Assembly (NCBI GenBank): GCA_965222535.1
Contig: OZ244957.1
Span: 2,046,001-2,110,000 of the forward strand
DNA length: 64,000 bases
Source: G965222535 sp965222535
GTDB taxonomy: Bacteria; Pseudomonadota; Gammaproteobacteria; HK1
Direction: 5' to 3'
A program made the position numbers and the translations under genes. Positions 16,722-25,019 of the stretch are shown one piece after another. The notes under the pieces are model-generated. The model saw only the letters and a list, made by a program, of their open reading frames with translations. It searched no databases and had not been told where the DNA came from. Position 1 is the first letter of the stretch, and each line of letters opens with the position of its first letter.

Positions 16722-16878
16722 GGGCACCTCGAAAAACCTTGAGTGGGATGGGGGTGAAAGGGTTGCTATGAGCGATTGCGTAAGCCCCCCCATCAGTTAT
16801 GGATTAATATACCCTGTTCCGAATATACACCATGAGGGCGCCTCGAAAAGCTGGCGAAACTGGTTTCTCGAGGCGCAC
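16722..16878 (-). repeat. Palindromic element, full inverted copy
   Basis: The left side is GGGCACCTCGAAAAACCTTG followed by AGTGGGATGGGGG. The right side is the palindrome from GGCGCCTCGAAAAGC to CTCGAGGCGC (16837-16876). The orientation is opposite to the copy at 22258. The middle is more diverged than in other copies. Confidence 0.75.
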
Positions 16879-16889
16879 CCTCTGAGATT

Positions 16890-16918
16890 TTGAGCGAGAA
16901 GCCGGGTCATGCTAAAAT
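16890..16918 (+). promoter_or_regulatory. Candidate promoter of petABC
   Basis: TTGAGC (16890-16895), 17 bases, then TAAAAT (16913-16918), about 180 bases before petA. Spacing is ideal and both hexamers are near consensus. It lies directly after a palindromic repeat that may insulate it from upstream transcription. Confidence 0.35.
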
Positions 16919-17095
16919 CAGGGCGAATGGTTGATTTACTTGTCAAGCACTCGCGTGGAACGCACGACACACATCCAATCGGGACACGCTGTCTTGGTAC
17001 CCAACAAGGCGTCTCGCTCTGGCGAGTTCGAGGATTAAAATAAAATCCGTTCAGGCTGGTTTGAAAAGCCTGACATCGATAATGGAGAGTTTCTA

Positions 17096-17692
17096 ATGTG
17101 CAGTGGCAGTGTAGATCCTGACCGCCGCCGTTTTCTGACGCGCAGCGCAACGGTTGTTGGTGGAGTTGCAGCCATCGGCATGACGTGGCCTTTGGCTGCG
17201 TCATGGCAGCCAAGCGCACGCGCACGTGCGATTGGTGCCCCAATTGAAGTCAGGTTCAGCAATCTCGAACCCGGCGCAATGCTGACAGTAAAGTGGCGTG
17301 GCAAGCCAGTGTATGTATTGCACAGGACGGCCAAGGCGCTGGCGTCTCTTGCGCCGCTCAACGCCGCGGTGCGCGATCCCGCATCCGAAGAGGATCAGCA
17401 ACCGCTGTACGCACAGAATCAACACCGTTCTATCCGCCCTGAATTATTGGTATTGGTTGGGTTGTGCACCCATCTCGGGTGTGCCCCAAGACACGTTCAG
17501 CAAGGTGATTCACAATTGGGGGACGCGTGGGCGGGGGGCTTCTTCTGCCCTTGCCATGGATCCAGATTTGACTACGCGGGGCGCGTATTTGCCGGCGTAC
17601 CAGCCCCTAAGAATCTTGCCGTGCCGCCGTATCGATACCTTGATGGCAACCGCATACAGATCGGCGTTGATCAAGAGAGTGAAGCCTCATGA
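17096..17692 (+). CDS. petA: Ubiquinol-cytochrome c reductase, Rieske iron-sulfur subunit
   Basis: Iron-sulfur subunit of the cytochrome bc1 complex, 198 residues, which carries electrons from ubiquinol to cytochrome c1. A Tat-type N-terminus (DRRRFLTRSATVVGGVAAIG) doubles as the membrane anchor. The [2Fe-2S] ligand motifs are CTHLGC (124-129) and CPCHGS (151-156), with both histidines and the disulfide cysteines present. A GGAG site precedes ATG 17096. It overlaps petB by four bases, and the three pet genes form the normal petABC operon. Confidence 0.97.
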   Translation: MCSGSVDPDRRRFLTRSATVVGGVAAIGMTWPLAASWQPSARARAIGAPIEVRFSNLEPGAMLTVKWRGKPVYVLHRTAKALASLAPLNAAVRDPASEEDQQPLYAQNQHRSIRPELLVLVGLCTHLGCAPRHVQQGDSQLGDAWAGGFFCPCHGSRFDYAGRVFAGVPAPKNLAVPPYRYLDGNRIQIGVDQESEAS

Positions 17693-19086
17693 GTGGTAAT
17701 CTGCTGAAAGCGGTGCTTGATTGGACCGACGCCCGGTTCCCGCTGACTAAACTGTGGAAAGAGCATCTGTCCGAATACTATACGCCGAAGAATTTCAATT
17801 TTTGGTATTTCTTTGGCTCGCTGGCGATGGTGGTGTTGGTCATTCAGTTGGTAAGCGGCATCTGGCTGGCGATGTTTTACTCCCCCAGCGAGGAGTTCGC
17901 TTTTGCTTCGGTCGAGTACATTATGCGTGACGTCGAATGGGGTTGGTGGATCCGCTACATGCACACTACCGGTGCCTCATTTTTCTTTATTGTGGTTTAT
18001 TTGCACATGTTCCGTGGGTTGCTGTACGGCTCTTATAAATCACCGCGAGAGTTGATCTGGATTTTCGGCATGCTGATCTATCTGTGCCTGATGGCGGAGG
18101 CCTTCTTTGGCTATTTGCTACCGTGGGGGCAGATGTCGTACTGGGGAGCGCAGGTAATCATTTCCTTATTTGGTGCCATTCCATTTGGCTTAGGAGAGTC
18201 TCTGGCAGAGTGGATTCGCGGCGATTACGTTATATCGGGCGCGGCATTGAGTCGCTTCTATGCGCTTCATGTAGTGGCTATTCCTATGCTGTTGTTGGGG
18301 CTCGTCGCGGCTCATATCATCGCGCTGCATCATGTTGGATCGAATAATCCAGATGGCATTGAGATCAAGGATCACAAAGACGCAAACGGTATTCCGATGG
18401 ATGGGGTGCCGTTTCATCCCTACTTCACGGTCAAGGATCTGTGGGGGCTGTCGGTATTCTTACTGATATTCTTTGGTGTGATGTTATACCTGCCGGAGTT
18501 TTTCGGTTGGTTTATTGAACCGACAAACTTTGTCCCAGCGGACTCCCTGAAGACCCCCGAACATATCTTGCCAGTATGGTACTTCACGCCGTATTACGCG
18601 ATATTGCGGGCGATCCCAGACAAGCAACTGGGGGTTATCGCGATGTTCTCGGCAACTTTGATCTTTTTCCTGTTGCCGTTCCTTGATCGCCACCCGATCA
18701 AATCGGTACGCTATCGCAGCGTACTGTTCCGCTTATCGCTGATCGTATTTGCGATCACCTTCGTCATCCTCGGATACCTTGGAACGCAATCACCGACTCC
18801 TGGATTCTCGGAGCTTGGGCTTCGGCTCGGCGAGTTGTACTTCTTGTTCTTTTTGGTGCTGTGGGTGTATAGCCGCGAGCGAACGCCAAAGTTCATGTAC
18901 CAGTTATTCATCGCCCTCATCATATTGATCGTTATAGGAGATATCACCCGCTACGCCCAAGCAAAAGCAGCGCTGATGATGTTTAGTACGCTGTTGCCGC
19001 TTATATATCTAGTGGTATTCTTGCTGTTGCCTGTACATACCCGGCTCAACGAATCAAAACCGCTGCCCGATCATCTGACGGGATAG
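17689..19086 (+). CDS. petB: Ubiquinol-cytochrome c reductase, cytochrome b subunit
   Basis: Di-heme membrane subunit of 465 residues with the eight-helix cytochrome b fold. Heme histidines lie in MHTTGASFFFIVVYLHMFRG and in FYALHVVAIP...LVAAHIIALHH. The Qo-site loop reads PVWYFTPYYAILRAIPDK; the motif is PVWY instead of the classical PEWY, a variant I recall from beta- and gammaproteobacteria. The C-terminal region after about residue 400 adds extra hydrophobic helices. ATG 17689 overlaps the petA stop. Confidence 0.97.
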   Translation: MSGNLLKAVLDWTDARFPLTKLWKEHLSEYYTPKNFNFWYFFGSLAMVVLVIQLVSGIWLAMFYSPSEEFAFASVEYIMRDVEWGWWIRYMHTTGASFFFIVVYLHMFRGLLYGSYKSPRELIWIFGMLIYLCLMAEAFFGYLLPWGQMSYWGAQVIISLFGAIPFGLGESLAEWIRGDYVISGAALSRFYALHVVAIPMLLLGLVAAHIIALHHVGSNNPDGIEIKDHKDANGIPMDGVPFHPYFTVKDLWGLSVFLLIFFGVMLYLPEFFGWFIEPTNFVPADSLKTPEHILPVWYFTPYYAILRAIPDKQLGVIAMFSATLIFFLLPFLDRHPIKSVRYRSVLFRLSLIVFAITFVILGYLGTQSPTPGFSELGLRLGELYFLFFLVLWVYSRERTPKFMYQLFIALIILIVIGDITRYAQAKAALMMFSTLLPLIYLVVFLLLPVHTRLNESKPLPDHLTG

Positions 19087-19233
19087 CACGACAGGTTGAT
19101 ACAACGTGTACTTGGTTCAGGCATCGCTGACGCAGATTGTAGTTTGTTGCCCGCTATCGCACAGCTTCACAGAGCCCCCTTGCTGATAATGCCAGTTTCA
19201 ACGTGCCGACAACATTTAAGGCTATGTAAGTCA

Positions 19234-20052
19234 ATGCAATTTATTGCCATCGTGTTATTGTCGCTGCTGTCGTTTGTAGCGCACGCTGCCGGTTCAATAC
19301 CGCGCCCGCTTGAAATTAATGTGGATGTGAGCGACAAAGCATCGTTGCAGCGAGGTGCTCGCTACTACATGAACTTTTGTATGGGCTGCCATTCATTGCA
19401 ATACATGCGCTATCAGCGTATGGGTGATGACCTCGGTATTCCAGTTGCTCAAGTGGAACAGAATCTGTTGTTTTCAGGAGAGAAGATTGGCAGCTTGATG
19501 ACGATTGCAATGACCCAAAGCGATAGTAAGAAGTGGTTTGGCGTATCCCCTCCAGACCTATCAGTTATCGCACGATCGCACGGGACTGATTGGTTGTATT
19601 CCTATTTAGTCACGTTTTACCAAGACGATAATCCCACCCGTCCGTTCGGTGTCAATAATGTCATGTTCCCAGACATTGGGATGCCGCATGTATTGTGGTC
19701 AATGCAGGGCACTCAGGAACTCATCCGTGATCCGCGACCGGAAAACGCAGTCTCTGAGCGTCCGCTGGGTTTATCTGTGACGGATAACAAAATTAAGATA
19801 GCCACCGAGGTCCTGACCGCCGATGGTGAACATCAGACCGTCTACGATACGCTTCAGGTTTCAAAGCCCGGTGAGCTGCAACCCGGTGAATTTCGTAAGC
19901 GGATGCGCGATCTGGTCAATTTCCTCGCCTATGTAGGCGAGCCATCTCAGTTGGAACGGCGCCGGATAGCGCCGTGGGTAATGCTGTTCATTGTCCTGCT
20001 GATGGTGGTCATGCGCTTGTTGTACAAAGAATACTGGAAAGACGTCCATTAG
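19234..20052 (+). CDS. petC: Ubiquinol-cytochrome c reductase, cytochrome c1 subunit
   Basis: Periplasmic c-type cytochrome of about 272 residues, anchored by a C-terminal helix (WVMLFIVLLMVVMRLLY). The heme-binding motif is FCMGCHSLQYMRYQR. Methionine ligand candidates lie in NVMFPDIGMPHVLW. I choose ATG 19234 because the peptide MQFIAIVLLSLLSFVAHAAG is a textbook signal sequence; the frame extends upstream to 19096, but that would add a non-signal leader. It is the last gene of petABC, and the sspB gene follows. Confidence 0.95.
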   Translation: MQFIAIVLLSLLSFVAHAAGSIPRPLEINVDVSDKASLQRGARYYMNFCMGCHSLQYMRYQRMGDDLGIPVAQVEQNLLFSGEKIGSLMTIAMTQSDSKKWFGVSPPDLSVIARSHGTDWLYSYLVTFYQDDNPTRPFGVNNVMFPDIGMPHVLWSMQGTQELIRDPRPENAVSERPLGLSVTDNKIKIATEVLTADGEHQTVYDTLQVSKPGELQPGEFRKRMRDLVNFLAYVGEPSQLERRRIAPWVMLFIVLLMVVMRLLYKEYWKDVH

Positions 20053-20177
20053 CCGATTAAACCGCTTGCACGAACTCCGCCGTTATTTGCGCGTGCGTGC
20101 CACTGGTTTTCGTCCTTTTGATGAGAAACACCGCAAAACCAGCCGTGTACCGGGGTTGCTTCAGCAACGCGAGTTAA

Positions 20178-20579
20178 ATGCCTTCAGCCGAACATCAAAT
20201 GACACCAGCACGCCCATATCTGCTGCGGGCGGTATATGAATGGTTGGTCGATAACCGGCTGACGCCGCAGTTGATCGTCGATAGCAACAGCTCGGCGGTG
20301 CAGCATATCTGCGATCCTGCCGAGCAGGGCTATGTGATCCTGAACATTTCTCCCAAAGCCGTCTGTGATCTGCTGATGAATAACGAATGCGTCAGCTTTG
20401 GCGCTCGCTTTAAAGGCCAAGCGCAGGAAATTAGTGTTCCGGTTCACGCCATCTCCGCGATATTTGCCCGCGAAAACGGCAAAGGCATGTCGTTTCCATC
20501 CGATGAATCATTCTCGGATATCCCCCCCATTCCATCGCCAACAAAACCCAAACGCCCAACCCTGAAAGTCATCAAATAA
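20178..20579 (+). CDS. sspB: ClpXP adaptor / stringent starvation protein B
   Basis: SspB delivers ssrA-tagged and other substrates to the ClpXP protease. The 133 residues include the conserved TPARPYLLRAVYEWLVDNRL, YVILNISPKAV, FGARFKGQAQEISVPVHAIS and AIFARENGKGMSF. The C-terminus RPTLKVIK is the ClpX-binding tail seen in the Escherichia coli protein (RPALRVVK). The linker between domain and tail is shorter than in E. coli. In most gammaproteobacteria sspA lies between petC and sspB; here only 125 bases separate them and no sspA is recognisable. Confidence 0.93.
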   Translation: MPSAEHQMTPARPYLLRAVYEWLVDNRLTPQLIVDSNSSAVQHICDPAEQGYVILNISPKAVCDLLMNNECVSFGARFKGQAQEISVPVHAISAIFARENGKGMSFPSDESFSDIPPIPSPTKPKRPTLKVIK

Positions 20580-20743
20580 ACCACTTGCGCACAGTATCCC
20601 AATCAAGGTTGGGACCCCGTGGTACAGTGGTTTATCTAATCAATGCGCTGCGTTTGGATGCGGATTCAAGGCCCTGTTCGCTGTCAAAGAGTAGCGGGTT
20701 GCGTATCAAGCATCAGCGCGTTGGCGGCTGTGATCCTCGTAAA

Positions 20744-20830
20744 GGAGAGGTGCCGGAGTGGCCGAACGGGGCTGACTCGAAATCAGCTGTCTGCGCAAGC
20801 GGACCGGGGGTTCGAATCCCTCCCTCTCCG
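20744..20830 (+). tRNA. tRNA-Ser (anticodon CGA)
   Basis: Acceptor GGAGAGG pairs with CCTCTCC, the D-arm is near CCGGAGTGGCCGAACGGG, and the anticodon stem-loop CTGACTCGAAATCAG carries CGA. A long class II variable arm (TGTCTGCGCAAGCGGACC) and T-arm GGGGGTTCGAATCCCTC follow. The gene is 87 bases with discriminator G. The following TCA shows that CCA is not encoded. Confidence 0.95.
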
Positions 20831-20866
20831 TCATTTTCTGATAAAGACAGAGTATTTCACAAATAA

Positions 20867-20983
20867 GGCACCTCGAAAAACCAGCTTCGCTAGATTTTCG
20901 AGGTGCTCTGCGGGGCTTGCCTATTGCAGGTGATCGCCCTTCTTCCCTCAGACCCCCATCCCGTTGAGGTTTTTCGAGATGCT
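20867..20983 (+). repeat. Palindromic element, shortened full-type copy
   Basis: Palindrome GGCACCTCGAAAAACCAGC to GATTTTCGAGGTGC at 20867-20906, then GGGGCTTGCCTATTG, AGGTGATCGCCC, CCCCCATCCCGTTGAGG and TTTTTCGAGATGCTC. Some 30 bases of the middle are missing compared with 22258-22407. Confidence 0.8.
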
Positions 20984-21022
20984 CAATGGTAAATGGGGCA
21001 CACCTTGAGGCCGTGCATTGCC

Positions 21023-22132
21023 TTAACTTCTCTCTTTGGATTTAAAAGTCCATAGCAAATTGCTTAGATAGTTAAACAGGAACGCGGGTACGATAGCTAT
21101 AGCTTGGCACATCAATAATGACCAAGTAGTAAATACAGACGATATTAAAATAAACGTTGAAAAACTAAGGATTAATGCAACAAATGAGACAAAATTAAAA
21201 CGTAACCCTCGAGTAATAATATTACCTTTTAAATTTATATGAGAAAAAGTCCAAAAGTTGTTAATCATAAAATTCCATATGATCGATATTTGAATTGCAA
21301 CTGGGGAAGCAACATATTGATTGACATGCAATTCAAGCAACAGATAAAAAGATAATAAATTAACGAATACACCGGTTAATCCAGTCAAACTAAATTTTAT
21401 TAAGGTGTTTATATTGGGGAAACGAATCATCCATACAGAACAAAAAAACTCAACCAGATCGTAAAAACGTAGCTTAGTCTGACCACAAACCCGATCTTGG
21501 AAATAGATAGGGTATTCTGCAGTTTTCGCACCTTTTTCAATCACCCGATGGATCAGTTCGATCTGAAATGAGAATCCTTTGGCAGGTAAGCTTTTGATAT
21601 CGATCTTCTGCAACATCTCAGTACGAATAGCGCGAAATCCAGATGTGCAATCACAAACACTGCGAATACCGGCAATGTGACGAGCTAGCTGGTTACCTCC
21701 TTTTGATAGCCACCGACGAGTTTTCGGCCAATTGACATCGATCTCACCACCGCTTACATAGCGACTCCCGATAACAACATCATTACCCTCTTGGATCAAA
21801 TTAATCAATTCACCCGCTACTGCTGGATTATGCGAAAAATCGGCATCCATTTGTATTATAATATCCGCTTTTAATTCATTGATAGCAAAAGCCATACCTC
21901 GCTTGTAAGCTGCACCTAATCCACATTTACTACCACTTAATAAATGAACCGATGGATTATTGATAGCGAAATGGATAACAATTTCGGCAGTATTATCTGG
22001 ACTATTATCATCCACAATCAAGATCTGAGACGATTGATACCGATCAACTAATTGCTCAAGTAAAGCTAAAATATTATCTCTCTCATTGTAGGTTGGGATA
22101 ACGAAACATACCCTTATATTATTACGATACAA
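21023..22132 (-). CDS. Polyprenol-phosphate sugar synthase (GT2) fused to a GtrA-like membrane domain
   Basis: A 369-residue two-domain protein. Residues 1-235 are a family 2 glycosyltransferase of the dolichol/polyprenol-phosphate mannose synthase type: VCFVIPTYNERDNI, LIVDDNSPDNT, the metal-binding DADFSHNP and GSRYVSGG. Residues 245-365 are a GtrA-like four-helix domain (FSLTGLTGVFVNLLSFYLLL), which in related systems helps translocate lipid-linked sugars. The fusion suggests synthesis of polyprenyl-phosphate-mannose or glucose at the inner face of the membrane. Its neighbour on the same strand is a DUF2723 protein that could use such a donor. Base composition is AT-rich compared with the pet genes. 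The sugar identity is not determined. Confidence 0.88.
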   Translation of the reverse strand: MYRNNIRVCFVIPTYNERDNILALLEQLVDRYQSSQILIVDDNSPDNTAEIVIHFAINNPSVHLLSGSKCGLGAAYKRGMAFAINELKADIIIQMDADFSHNPAVAGELINLIQEGNDVVIGSRYVSGGEIDVNWPKTRRWLSKGGNQLARHIAGIRSVCDCTSGFRAIRTEMLQKIDIKSLPAKGFSFQIELIHRVIEKGAKTAEYPIYFQDRVCGQTKLRFYDLVEFFCSVWMIRFPNINTLIKFSLTGLTGVFVNLLSFYLLLELHVNQYVASPVAIQISIIWNFMINNFWTFSHINLKGNIITRGLRFNFVSFVALILSFSTFILISSVFTTWSLLMCQAIAIVPAFLFNYLSNLLWTFKSKERS

Positions 22133-22257
22133 GAAATGCTCCTTATAATATATGGATAATTATATGGGTTGATCAGTACCCAATAATATATGAAGGGGAT
22201 TGCAACGTTGCTTTTCTCATTATTTATTAATCAAGATGTGACGATATCGATTATATT

Positions 22258-22407
22258 GGGCACCTCGAAAAACTAGCGAAGCTGGTTTTTCGAGGTGCCC
22301 TGCGCGGGGCTTGTCTATTGAGGGAATGATTATAAATCAATGACTTGCGTTACAGGTGATCATGTTGCTTTCCCCAAACCCTCATGTTGAGGTTTTCCAG
22401 TGTCCTC
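22258..22407 (+). repeat. Palindromic MITE-like element, best complete copy
   Basis: A 43-bp palindrome (GGGCACCTCGAAAAACTAGC to CGAGGTGCCC, 22258-22300) is followed by CGGGGCTTGTCTATTG, GATTATAAATCAATGAC, GCGTTACAGGTGATCATG, CCCCAAACCCTCATG and GAGGTTTTCCAGTGTCC. The far right end is an imperfect inverted copy of the left end. It lies between the DUF2723 gene and the glycosyltransferase gene. Confidence 0.85.
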
Positions 22408-22412
22408 ATTTG

Positions 22413-24509
22413 TTATTGTAGTTGCTCTCTTAATTTTTTCAGTTCACTGTATGCTGGATTACTTGATTGGTTAATTTCAATTGATTGCTCAAGCAAATTA
22501 ACTGCTTCCAGTACATCACCTTTTGCTTTATGAATGATAGCATTAACGTAGTATTCATTAGCATAATGCTGTTTATCTCTGTCGTCTTTACTTACTTTCA
22601 TTGCCTTATGGAACAAACGTTCGATCTCGACTATAAGTCTATCTCCTCCGTGATGAATATACGTATGTATCATGCCCATAAGAGATGAATAATGATTTTC
22701 GGCTAGTTTAATTATATCTTTAATAAATTCATTACCTTCAGACCTGTTTGATAATTGTATAAATCCAATATATCGCCCATAAGCATTGAGCATTTCATTA
22801 CGTGCAATCGTTATCCAGGCATCTTGTGTATCTGGCATTGTGCTTAACTTCTTAAAATAAGCTTTAGCTTCTGGATTGAATTCAATTACTAATGTATTAT
22901 CCTGAATATCTCGATCTACTTTATTGAGGAAACCCGCGTTAGAGGTTCCTTGATTTGTAAAATGTTCAACCGATAAAAAATAAATAGATCGTTGGGTGCT
23001 TCTTAAGAAGCGAGCTAGAATTGCTTTTCTTTCATTTCTTGGAACGGAATAATGATACAGTCGATCGCTGAATACTAATCCACGGTGTTCAAGTATTCTA
23101 ATATCAGGCCGCAAACCTTCTACATAATGCAAATATGTAAGAGGTGCAACATAGGTATCTCCACGGATTACAAAAACAGCATCTTTGTCCATCATACCGA
23201 ACAGGGCTTTGATTCTGTCGCTAGCAAACGTATCATTGGGACGAAAGTTTCTTTTACTGTTTAAGAATAACATAGAAGACAACAATAGACAACAAAATAA
23301 ATAAACCATTAATGGAACTGATTTATTCTGAATATATTTATTCTGTATCAGTGCATGTAATCCATAAGCAAACCAAAGAGTAAAGATGCAGTACGATATA
23401 AGCAGATAGGGGCGAAAAAAAGCCTTATAAAAATGTGCATAGTCAAAACCCAGTAACCCAATCAGCAGTAAGCTGCTGGTCAGAAAAGATGATAGTTGAC
23501 CAAAGAAGAGTAATTTCCATCTGTTATAAGCAACAAACCAGCCCACTATGGCCACGATTGCTCCCAAGGGAGTGAATAGATGCAATAATTGGTAGGCAAA
23601 ATGTTTTACATAGAGCCACTTGTCTATCAAACCTGCGCTGGGGCTGTTATCGACTCCGGCATAGATATCCCTGCGGATATAAGCGATAAACTCTTCAAAA
23701 GAGTTAATTTTGCCAAGGAAGTTAATGGGGATATCTTGGTGTGATCGCCAGATCATCCAACCATACAGCAACGCTGCCGTTATCATCGCAACCAAAATCA
23801 GAACAGGTAATAGCTTCCATATCTTTCGCGGCGCTTGCAGGGCATAAAACAGCAGGATCGGACTGCCCAAAATCAGCAACGGCCAATGGTTTGCCAACCC
23901 CAAGCCGTAAACGACAGCACTGAGGAGCCATAATTGGATGCTATTTCTGGTGATCGCTTCCTGTATCAAGACGAGGGTCAATAGCAGCACCCCGCTGTTT
24001 GTTGTATAGACATCACTGATAATAGCCTGCGACCAAAAATGATCACTCACCGCCAGCGCTATCCCAGCAATACCAGCAACTAGGCGATTATCGGTTTGCT
24101 GTAACACCAGCCATGCAATACAACAACAACTCGCCGCTCCCATAATGCCGCTTAGGGTATGTACGCGCCATGCAATGCTGCCAAGCGGAACATGCGACAT
24201 TAACCAGCCAAGGAATACATACAATGGGTATCCTGGCGGGTGCGCGACACCAGCAACAGCCGATGCTGTGATAAACAAGCCATCGTCTTCCAGCATCACT
24301 GTGCGCGGCGTCGATAAGGCATACAGGGCCACCACGCCGACAAACAGCAGCCCGAGCATCACTGCATCGGAGCTTGAGCCAGATGCCGAGGGTACGGGGT
24401 TGGCTCGTGGCTCCCGGCGCATCGTTACCGTGGGATCGTTCGACAGATCATGCCGTGCTGCTTTAGCAGCAGGGCTAACGGGTTTTTTGTTTTTTCTTTT
24501 TCCCATCAT
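22413..24509 (-). CDS. DUF2723 (TMEM260-like) multispanning membrane protein, copy 1
   Basis: A protein of about 698 residues. The N-terminal 400 residues carry many hydrophobic helices and the DUF2723 signature LEDDGLFITASAVAGVAHPP followed by GYPLYVFLGWLMSHVPLGSI. The acidic pair in the first loop resembles the catalytic motif of GT-C glycosyltransferases, and the eukaryotic member TMEM260 is an O-mannosyltransferase. The C-terminal 250 residues are soluble and helical, possibly TPR-like (AVNLLEQSIEINQSSNPAYS). The N-terminus is basic (MMGKRKNKKP). I prefer ATG 24509; a TTG lies three codons upstream. It is a paralogue of the gene at 44211-46358 and a likely partner of the adjacent GT2/GtrA protein; the glycosylation role is inference. 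Confidence 0.85.
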   Translation of the reverse strand: MMGKRKNKKPVSPAAKAARHDLSNDPTVTMRREPRANPVPSASGSSSDAVMLGLLFVGVVALYALSTPRTVMLEDDGLFITASAVAGVAHPPGYPLYVFLGWLMSHVPLGSIAWRVHTLSGIMGAASCCCIAWLVLQQTDNRLVAGIAGIALAVSDHFWSQAIISDVYTTNSGVLLLTLVLIQEAITRNSIQLWLLSAVVYGLGLANHWPLLILGSPILLFYALQAPRKIWKLLPVLILVAMITAALLYGWMIWRSHQDIPINFLGKINSFEEFIAYIRRDIYAGVDNSPSAGLIDKWLYVKHFAYQLLHLFTPLGAIVAIVGWFVAYNRWKLLFFGQLSSFLTSSLLLIGLLGFDYAHFYKAFFRPYLLISYCIFTLWFAYGLHALIQNKYIQNKSVPLMVYLFCCLLLSSMLFLNSKRNFRPNDTFASDRIKALFGMMDKDAVFVIRGDTYVAPLTYLHYVEGLRPDIRILEHRGLVFSDRLYHYSVPRNERKAILARFLRSTQRSIYFLSVEHFTNQGTSNAGFLNKVDRDIQDNTLVIEFNPEAKAYFKKLSTMPDTQDAWITIARNEMLNAYGRYIGFIQLSNRSEGNEFIKDIIKLAENHYSSLMGMIHTYIHHGGDRLIVEIERLFHKAMKVSKDDRDKQHYANEYYVNAIIHKAKGDVLEAVNLLEQSIEINQSSNPAYSELKKLREQLQ

Positions 24510-25019
24510 GCCGGCCAAGGATAACCATCAGGTATCAACCTCGGAGGGCTTTGAAAACCGGATAATCTGAGGCGTATTCCATCCATCATACAGGAGATAT
24601 GCTAGATCACAAGATAGCGGCGATTGACGGCAAAATGGCAGCAGAATTCAAGGTGCGTTATCGGGTTACGAAGGCAACAAACATAAGGGCGTATTGAAGG
24701 ACCTTGGACGGATTGGGGGAATGAGGGGTTGGGGGAAGGGACATGATCGCCTGTAACTCAAGCTATTGACTATGCTCATGCTACTTGAAGATGCTTGATT
24801 GAGCACGCTCCCCTATCCCCTGCATGACCGCTGTTCTTACTCGACGACGTACATTTTGCTTCGTTGAACGCTCTGAAAAGGATTTCGGGCAGTGCTCTGG
24901 AATCTGAAGCGTTATTCGCTTTCATTGAGCGCCACCGACTGAACGCTGATCTTCGCCCCATGGCGCACGTGCAGTAGCGGTTGGAACAGGCGCCGGGCAA
25001 AATTGCACTCTACGTGGAT
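24510..25019. other. Gap between DUF2723 and mod genes, repeat-rich
   Basis: No gene is supported. About 24690-24775 is an inverted right half of the palindromic element. About 24866-24910 shares an inverted 28-base motif (GAGCACTGCCCGAA, TTTTCAGAGCGTT) with about 713-745. A 74-codon frame on the minus strand covers part of this but looks like repeat DNA. Confidence 0.5.
24690..24775 (-). repeat. Palindromic element, right-half fragment
   Basis: On the minus strand it reads GTTACAGGCGATCATGTCCC, TTCCCCCAACCCCTCATTCC, then AAGGTCCTT, matching the right half of the full element without the palindrome. Confidence 0.55.

Larger units (their letters stand above)
16418..17095. other. Divergent gap before petA
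   Basis: Holds the alternative PhyH start region, a full inverted copy of the palindromic element at 16722-16878, and a candidate promoter for petA at 16890-16918. Nothing else is supportable. Confidence 0.5.
20580..21022. other. Gap after sspB
   Basis: Contains a short stem TCCCAA...TTGGGA at about 20597-20614 just after sspB (possible weak terminator), the serine tRNA, and a palindromic element copy at 20867-20983. Confidence 0.5.

Noticed and set aside
20053..20177. sspA fragment between petC and sspB
   Set aside because: No thioredoxin-like or SspA C-terminal pattern in any frame.
24776..25000. 74-codon minus-strand frame upstream of nothing recognisable
   Set aside because: Part of it is the inverted copy of the 713-745 repeat; no ribosome site.
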